NCBI GenBank assembly: GCA_023381645.1
Contig: JAMCRJ010000027.1
Span: 1 to 11,026 of the forward strand
Source: Gammaproteobacteria bacterium
GTDB lineage: Bacteria; Pseudomonadota; Gammaproteobacteria; Acidithiobacillales; Acidithiobacillaceae
Direction: 5' to 3'
Length of the DNA stretch: 11,026 bases
Shown in pieces: positions 7,864 to 11,026 of this stretch. A program made the translations under genes and the position numbers. Every line of letters begins with the position of its first letter. Positions within the stretch are counted from its first letter, which is position 1. The notes below the pieces were generated by a model. The model made no database searches and was not told the origin of the DNA. It saw only the letters and a list, made by a program, of their open reading frames with translations.

Positions 7864-9483
7864 TCACGGCGCATCCGCTTCCCGCTTTCTGAAATGCTGC
7901 ATGTAGGCTCTCATGGTACTGTCCGCCACCGCCTGATGAATGGCCACATAAAATATCAGCAGGCTCAAAACGGCCACTGCCGCCATGCCGGGAAAAAATC
8001 CAAGCACCCCGGTTCCGCCCAGAACCGCCGGGCTCAGCCAACTGATTCCCCACAAACCCAGGAAATAGGGAATAATCCACCACATATACTGCCACCCCAT
8101 TGCGGACCATCTTCCTTTCCGCCAGATACCGGTGAGGGCATAAAAGATGAGCAGGGCGAACAAAGTGCCGAAAATGAAATTCAGGGTATTCAGACCCGAC
8201 CAGAACACGATCCAGCTGGCCACGACGAAGGTGAAGGGTGCGATAACTGGTGCTGCCCACAGGCGAAAAGGGCGTTCCAGATCCGGCATCGCGCGGCGCA
8301 ATTGAATCAGCGCAACAGGACCGATGACATACGACAGTACCGTCATGGAAGCGATATAACCCACCATTTTCTGCCAGGAGGGAAAGGGAAAAAAGAACAC
8401 CGCACCGACTACGTACAGCAAAATCAGGCTGGCCCAGGGAACACCGCGCCGATTGATGCATGCCACCCACGGGGGCGCTGCTCCGGTATCAGCGGTCGCC
8501 AGGGTAACGCGGGCTGCGGTGGTGGTATAGATCAATGCGGCCCCGCCCGGTGATACAAACGCATCGACGTACAGCAGCACGGCCAGCCAGCCGGCCCCCA
8601 CCGCAGCGGCAAGGGCGGCAAAAGGACCGTTGATTCCAGAAAAACGCAGATGCCGCCAGCCTCCTGCCGCCAAATCGGCAGGATGTATCGCACCGATAAA
8701 AGCTATCTGTAAAGCGACATAAATTCCCGATGCAATCAAGACAGAGCCGATAACGGCGATCGGCACATCCCGTTTCGGATTTTTACTCTCTCCAGCCAGG
8801 TCGATAGCATGACGAAAACCCAGCAGGCTGAAAATCACACCGCTGGTGGCCACGGCAACGAACATCCCGTGAAAATCGGCCGTGGCATTCTGTGCATGCA
8901 CCACGAAATTACCGGGGTGCCAGGATGTGGCGAGCAATACCCCAATCGTCAATACAGGAATCGAAATTTTCCACCAGGTAGCGCCATTGTTGATTTTCAA
9001 CACCCAGTGCACCACCAGAAAATTGATGGCAACAAAAAAGGCCAGCAACACCAGCGCGATGGCGAAACCCTTGACGCTGAGCAGGTCAGAATGCTGCTGT
9101 AGCAATCCCGGGAGGTAATTATTGGCGTAGGTCAGTATGGCCGTAACTTCGATAGGCGCGATGGTGGCATAAGAGAGAAAGAGGATCCAGCTCCACATAT
9201 GGCCAATGATCGGGCCGTTTCCCACGTGGGCCAGATGAACCACTGCCCCAGCCCGGGGAATCAGCGGACCAAGTTCCGCAAAAACCAGCGCCAGCAAAAG
9301 GATGGCGAAGGCGCCGATCATCCATGAACCGACCGCGTAGGGCCCTGCCTGCTGCGCGGTATATAGTGGTCCAAACAGCCACCCAGAGCCAATTGAAGCG
9401 CCCACACAGGCAAGTATAAGGCCTTGCAGAGAACCCTCTCGCCGCAGTCTGTTTTTTATATTCTGGAGCTGTATGGATGCCAT
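7864..9483 (-). CDS. APC-superfamily amino-acid permease
   Basis: A 539-residue inner-membrane protein with roughly 12-14 hydrophobic helices. The first helix carries GASIGSGWLFG (28-38), the unwound substrate-binding segment of APC transporters. The mid-protein block FSLLGFRHAIDLAGESKNPKRDVP is the conserved helix-6/loop signature of the family. Resemblance to aspartate:proton symporters of the YveA type is felt from memory, but the substrate is not fixed by the sequence. Alternatives are other amino acids or an amine. The start at 9483 is chosen for GGGAG five bases upstream and because the 22 extra residues of the longer frame are polar and atypical. It is driven by a strong promoter at 9596-9624. 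proB follows downstream, so uptake and proline synthesis may be coexpressed. Confidence 0.88.
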   Translation of the reverse strand: MASIQLQNIKNRLRREGSLQGLILACVGASIGSGWLFGPLYTAQQAGPYAVGSWMIGAFAILLLALVFAELGPLIPRAGAVVHLAHVGNGPIIGHMWSWILFLSYATIAPIEVTAILTYANNYLPGLLQQHSDLLSVKGFAIALVLLAFFVAINFLVVHWVLKINNGATWWKISIPVLTIGVLLATSWHPGNFVVHAQNATADFHGMFVAVATSGVIFSLLGFRHAIDLAGESKNPKRDVPIAVIGSVLIASGIYVALQIAFIGAIHPADLAAGGWRHLRFSGINGPFAALAAAVGAGWLAVLLYVDAFVSPGGAALIYTTTAARVTLATADTGAAPPWVACINRRGVPWASLILLYVVGAVFFFPFPSWQKMVGYIASMTVLSYVIGPVALIQLRRAMPDLERPFRLWAAPVIAPFTFVVASWIVFWSGLNTLNFIFGTLFALLIFYALTGIWRKGRWSAMGWQYMWWIIPYFLGLWGISWLSPAVLGGTGVLGFFPGMAAVAVLSLLIFYVAIHQAVADSTMRAYMQHFRKREADAP

Positions 9484-9844
9484 GATTTCTCCCGAAATGT
9501 GGTGAATATCACGGTGCAGAATGACCAAGGAATTGCACGTTACAGCCACACCGAATGTTTTTGATATGCATTACTGGTAAATATTTATATTTTTTATTAT
9601 CACATTTCGCAGCAAAAATGTCAACACTATTTATTTAACGTACAAAATAATTAGCGTATTTCACATAACAAATAATGCAGGGAACCCGTAACATGGCGTG
9701 GCGCGAAGCAGCATATACTGCGGGAACGTGCTACGGAAGACGCACATAGTCAAAAAGGCAGGGACGGAGGATCTTTCATAAAAGATAACGACAATTCAGG
9801 TGCAAAGAAACGCCCAGTTGCCGCCATATATACTTACCGCCTGG
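9484..9844. other. Leader and upstream region of the permease gene
   Basis: About 360 bases without a credible gene. It holds a leader of roughly 105 bases, the promoter at 9596-9624 and a strongly AT-rich tract (about 9570-9670) that could act as an UP element or be bound by nucleoid proteins. Beyond that are two small hairpins: GCAG/CTGC at 9708-9721 and ATCTTT-CATA-AAAGAT at 9771-9786. The part next to 9845 would be the original downstream flank of guaA if the att reading is right. Confidence 0.5.
9596..9624 (-). promoter_or_regulatory. Near-consensus sigma70 promoter for the permease gene
   Basis: On the minus strand, TTGACA (9619-9624) is a perfect -35. It is followed by 17 bases and GATAAT (9596-9601), one mismatch from consensus, with an extended -10 TGT directly before it (9602-9604). 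Transcription should begin near 9589, giving a leader of about 105 bases before the ATG at 9483. This is the best promoter in the window. Confidence 0.75.
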
Positions 9845-9868
9845 TCATTCCCACTCGATGGTAAACGG
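9845..9868 (-). pseudogene. guaA: Orphan 3' end of guaA: candidate attachment-site scar
   Basis: Read on the minus strand, eight codons give PFTIEWE and a TGA stop. TIEWE followed by a stop is the nearly invariant C-terminus of bacterial GMP synthase (GuaA), and the preceding Pro also fits. Upstream the frame closes after three more codons (a TGA at 9878-9880), and the DNA is AT-rich and non-coding, so no guaA body is present. The 3' end of guaA is a documented integration target of tyrosine-recombinase islands, which leave such a copy at their far end. The orientation implies that the island and the intact guaA lie at higher coordinates and that 9844 downward is the old chromosomal flank. 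The integrase and second att copy are outside the window. Confidence 0.6.
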
Positions 9869-9985
9869 AAGAATATATCAATTTACAATCAATATCTTAA
9901 AAACAACCATCACCCGATACCCCTAAAAATACCATGTCACGCCAAAGGAAGTCTGAGCTGGCCGGCGACCTCTCCGTCCTCGCGT
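9869..9985. other. Non-coding spacer inside the presumed island end
   Basis: The first 75 bases are AT-rich with no reading frame of note. The last part turns GC-rich and contains the left arm (CCGGCGACCT, 9962-9971) of an inverted repeat whose right arm lies at 10029-10038. No gene or terminator is recognised. Confidence 0.4.
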
Positions 9986-10038
9986 TCAGCCTGCGGCGTT
10001 GCGCCTCCTCTCCCGCTCGGCATCGACCAGGTCGCCGG
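9962..10038. repeat. 10-bp inverted repeat with 57-base spacer
   Basis: CCGGCGACCT at 9962-9971 and AGGTCGCCGG at 10029-10038 are exact reverse complements. The right arm lies inside the broken 59-codon frame and the left arm beyond its stop. Transcribed on the minus strand this could fold into a long stem-loop. It may be an element-end feature or a duplication remnant. Confidence 0.35.
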
Positions 10039-10162
10039 GCCATCTTACCAACTCGTCATCGGTGAGCCCTGCCAGGATTTACGTCAGGTTTTGGGTTCGG
10101 TGCGGGGTATCCCCCGGGGCGTAGGTGACGGAGACGGAGGGGATGCTTTTTCCCATGTTCAT
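9986..10162 (-). pseudogene. Small gene interrupted by an in-frame TAA
   Basis: The frame starts with ATG at 10162, directly after the TGA of the truncated vapC. It runs 27 codons (MNMGKSIPSVSVTYAPGD...), meets TAA at 10079-10081, then continues in the same frame for 30 codons (ILAGLTDDELVRWPGDLVDA...) to TGA at 9986-9988. The second half is charged and helix-like with good codon use for a GC-rich host. Together the halves read like one 58-residue protein broken by a nonsense mutation. The family is not recognised. Internal initiation or two unrelated fragments are alternatives. Confidence 0.35.
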
Positions 10163-10318
10163 TCAATCTATCCCATCGGTCTTGGCGATCAGCGCGATGG
10201 TCGGCACGATGCACTGCGGCCTATCCGGAAACTGTTTTCCCAGACGCCTGCCCAGCGCGGTGTCCGCAAGCCATTCGATCCATGCCGAGGTATCGACCAC
10301 GTACGGCGTTGCCGTCAT
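10163..10318 (-). pseudogene. vapC: Truncated VapC toxin (PIN domain N-terminus only)
   Basis: A frame of 51 residues beginning MTATPYVVDTSAWIEWL and reaching RPQCIVPTI, which matches the start of PIN-domain toxins paired with AbrB-type VapB antitoxins. Full-length toxins are about 130 residues. After VPTI one expects the VQLE block carrying the second acidic active-site residue, but the sequence instead runs ALIAKTDGID and stops. Only D9 of the four acidic catalytic positions is present, so RNase activity is not expected. The tail could be the native C-terminus joined by an in-frame internal deletion, or foreign sequence. The start ATG shares one base with the vapB stop (TGATG), the usual coupling in intact vapBC pairs. 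Confidence 0.65.
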
Positions 10319-10530
10319 CAGTAGCGATCCTCGCGATCACGAACATTGTCGGTGCGGGCGCCCTTGGCGATACCGACCAACTGCGCCATCTCGGGCACCG
10401 GCATCACCAGCACGCCCTTGCCCTTGGGAATGAACACGAACTCCTGCCCGGCTTCCCAGTGCTGCTCTTCGCGCACGGCCTTGGGGATGGAAATCTGGAA
10501 CTTGCTCGACAAGGTGGCTGTGGCGGTCAT
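10318..10530 (-). CDS. vapB: VapB-type antitoxin with SpoVT/AbrB fold
   Basis: A 70-residue DNA-binding antitoxin. The N-terminal swapped-hairpin AbrB motif (TATLSSKFQISIPKAVRE, residues 4-21) should bind the operon's own promoter as a dimer. The C-terminal tail (GIAKGARTDNVRDREDRY) is the usual toxin-binding part. The start at 10530 is preferred because AGGAG lies eight bases upstream. An earlier ATG at 10551 overlaps the stop of the upstream toxin by four bases and would add seven residues (MTAGVRT). Its natural partner is the downstream VapC, now truncated, so this may be a solitary antitoxin. It could still autoregulate or, less likely, act on a related toxin. Confidence 0.85.
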   Translation of the reverse strand: MTATATLSSKFQISIPKAVREEQHWEAGQEFVFIPKGKGVLVMPVPEMAQLVGIAKGARTDNVRDREDRY

Positions 10531-10547
10531 GGTTCGCACTCCTGCGG

Positions 10548-10967
10548 TCATGCATCCTTCCAGGGATTGATGACGGTCACGCCGGCCGCTTCATAGGGCG
10601 ACGTGTCGCGTGATGCCACGATGAAGCCCCGCGATGCGGCAACAGCCGCGATGTAGCCGTCTGGCGTCGGGAAGCCGCGCCCGCCGTTCTTGGCCGTCAC
10701 GGCCAGGTCGGCATAGTGGCGCGCTGCATCCGTATCGAAGGGCAGCACCCGATCCTTGAACAGCTCCAGCAGTTCGGTCAGGGCGCGGTCGAGCATGTTC
10801 TTGCACTTGCCCGCCGGCAGCGCCCGGATGCCGAACAGCAACTCGGCCAGCGTGACGCTCGACAGATACAAGGTTTCCGCCGCCTGTTCGTTCAGCCAAG
10901 CCCTCACGGCCGCGTCTGGCTCCGGCTTCATCGCCTCGGAAACGACGTTGGTATCCAGGACGATCAT
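10548..10967 (-). CDS. vapC: PIN-domain ribonuclease toxin, VapC/FitB family
   Basis: A 139-residue toxin that would cleave RNA with a Mg/Mn-dependent PIN active site. The acidic residues are all present: D5 (MIVLDTN), E42 (TLAELLFG), D103 (FPTPDGYIAA) and D121 (ASRDTSPYE). Length and pattern match FitB-type VapC, and the protein ends INPWKDA. It looks intact. The ATG at 10967 directly follows the TGA of an upstream gene, without its own Shine-Dalgarno, so translation is coupled to that gene as expected for an antitoxin-toxin pair. Its stop overlaps by four bases a possible early start of the downstream vapB, placing two toxin-antitoxin modules head to tail. Confidence 0.92.
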   Translation of the reverse strand: MIVLDTNVVSEAMKPEPDAAVRAWLNEQAAETLYLSSVTLAELLFGIRALPAGKCKNMLDRALTELLELFKDRVLPFDTDAARHYADLAVTAKNGGRGFPTPDGYIAAVAASRGFIVASRDTSPYEAAGVTVINPWKDA

Positions 10968-11026
10968 TCAGTCGAAGCGCAACGGTTTGGCCGGCGTCTT
11001 GTCGCGCACACTCTCGAAAACGGCGA
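10968..11026 (-). CDS. C-terminus of a probable antitoxin, cut by the window edge
   Basis: The last 18 full codons and the stop of a minus-strand gene are visible, reading FESVRDKTPAKPLRFD at the end. The TGA touches the ATG of the intact PIN toxin. By position it should be the cognate antitoxin of that toxin. Too little is visible to say whether it is of the Phd, FitA-like ribbon-helix-helix or other class. Confidence 0.55.
   Translation of the reverse strand, partial: AVFESVRDKTPAKPLRFD

Noticed and set aside
9499..9515. CRP/FNR-like site around GTGAATATCAC in the permease leader
   Set aside because: The half-sites are incomplete, and the location is far downstream of the predicted transcription start.
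9771..9786. Hairpin ATCTTT-CATA-AAAGAT as a terminator
   Set aside because: The stem is six A/T-rich pairs with one G-C pair and no following T-run on either strand. It is too weak to call.
9800..10433. Plus-strand frames 9800-10324 and 10125-10433
   Set aside because: They cross the guaA scar and run antisense to vapB and the vapC stub, and their translations resemble no protein.
1..11026. tRNA, rRNA, CRISPR array, insertion sequence or integrase
   Set aside because: None was found by eye on either strand. Regular spaced repeats and transposase or integrase motifs are absent.

Overview
The window looks like a proteobacterial chromosome of moderately high GC content. An Acidithiobacillus-like or related beta/gammaproteobacterium would fit, but no single marker proves it. 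The core part (about 1-9845) is dense and well ordered. Its left end is a minus-strand housekeeping cluster: a YciO/Sua5-family gene, then a site-2 (M50) zinc protease, then trpS, which runs off the left edge. The protease stop and the trpS start share one base. From general knowledge, this gene order is common in beta- and some gammaproteobacteria.

Divergent from yciO is a 274-residue ferritin-like diiron protein (2640-3464). The gap between them holds a perfect 19-bp palindrome. Next come a convergent gene for a small exported protein of unknown function (3491-3769) and, divergent from it, a large MscS-type mechanosensitive channel with a long periplasmic N-terminus (4141-6498). Converging on the channel gene are proB (glutamate 5-kinase, 6574-7773) and, upstream of it on the minus strand, an APC-family amino-acid permease (7864-9483) with a near-consensus sigma70 promoter at 9596-9624. 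Osmotic and amino-acid physiology (proline synthesis, amino-acid uptake, tension-gated channel) is a plausible common theme for this middle part, but the genes are not one operon.

The right end (about 9846-11026) is different in character. At 9845-9868 the minus strand carries a short orphan copy of the 3' end of guaA (codons for PFTIEWE followed by a stop), with no guaA body upstream. The guaA 3' end is a known integration target, so this is best read as the distal att scar of a genomic island lying at higher coordinates. The presumed island side carries only accessory or decaying genes, all on the minus strand. These are the tail of a probable antitoxin, an intact PIN-domain toxin of the VapC/FitB type, an AbrB-type VapB antitoxin, a VapC toxin cut down to 51 residues, and a 59-codon frame broken by a TAA stop. 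The tandem modules are tightly coupled: stop abutting start at 10968/10967, toxin stop just ahead of the vapB start, and a one-base overlap at 10318.

No rRNA, tRNA, CRISPR array, insertion sequence or integrase was seen.
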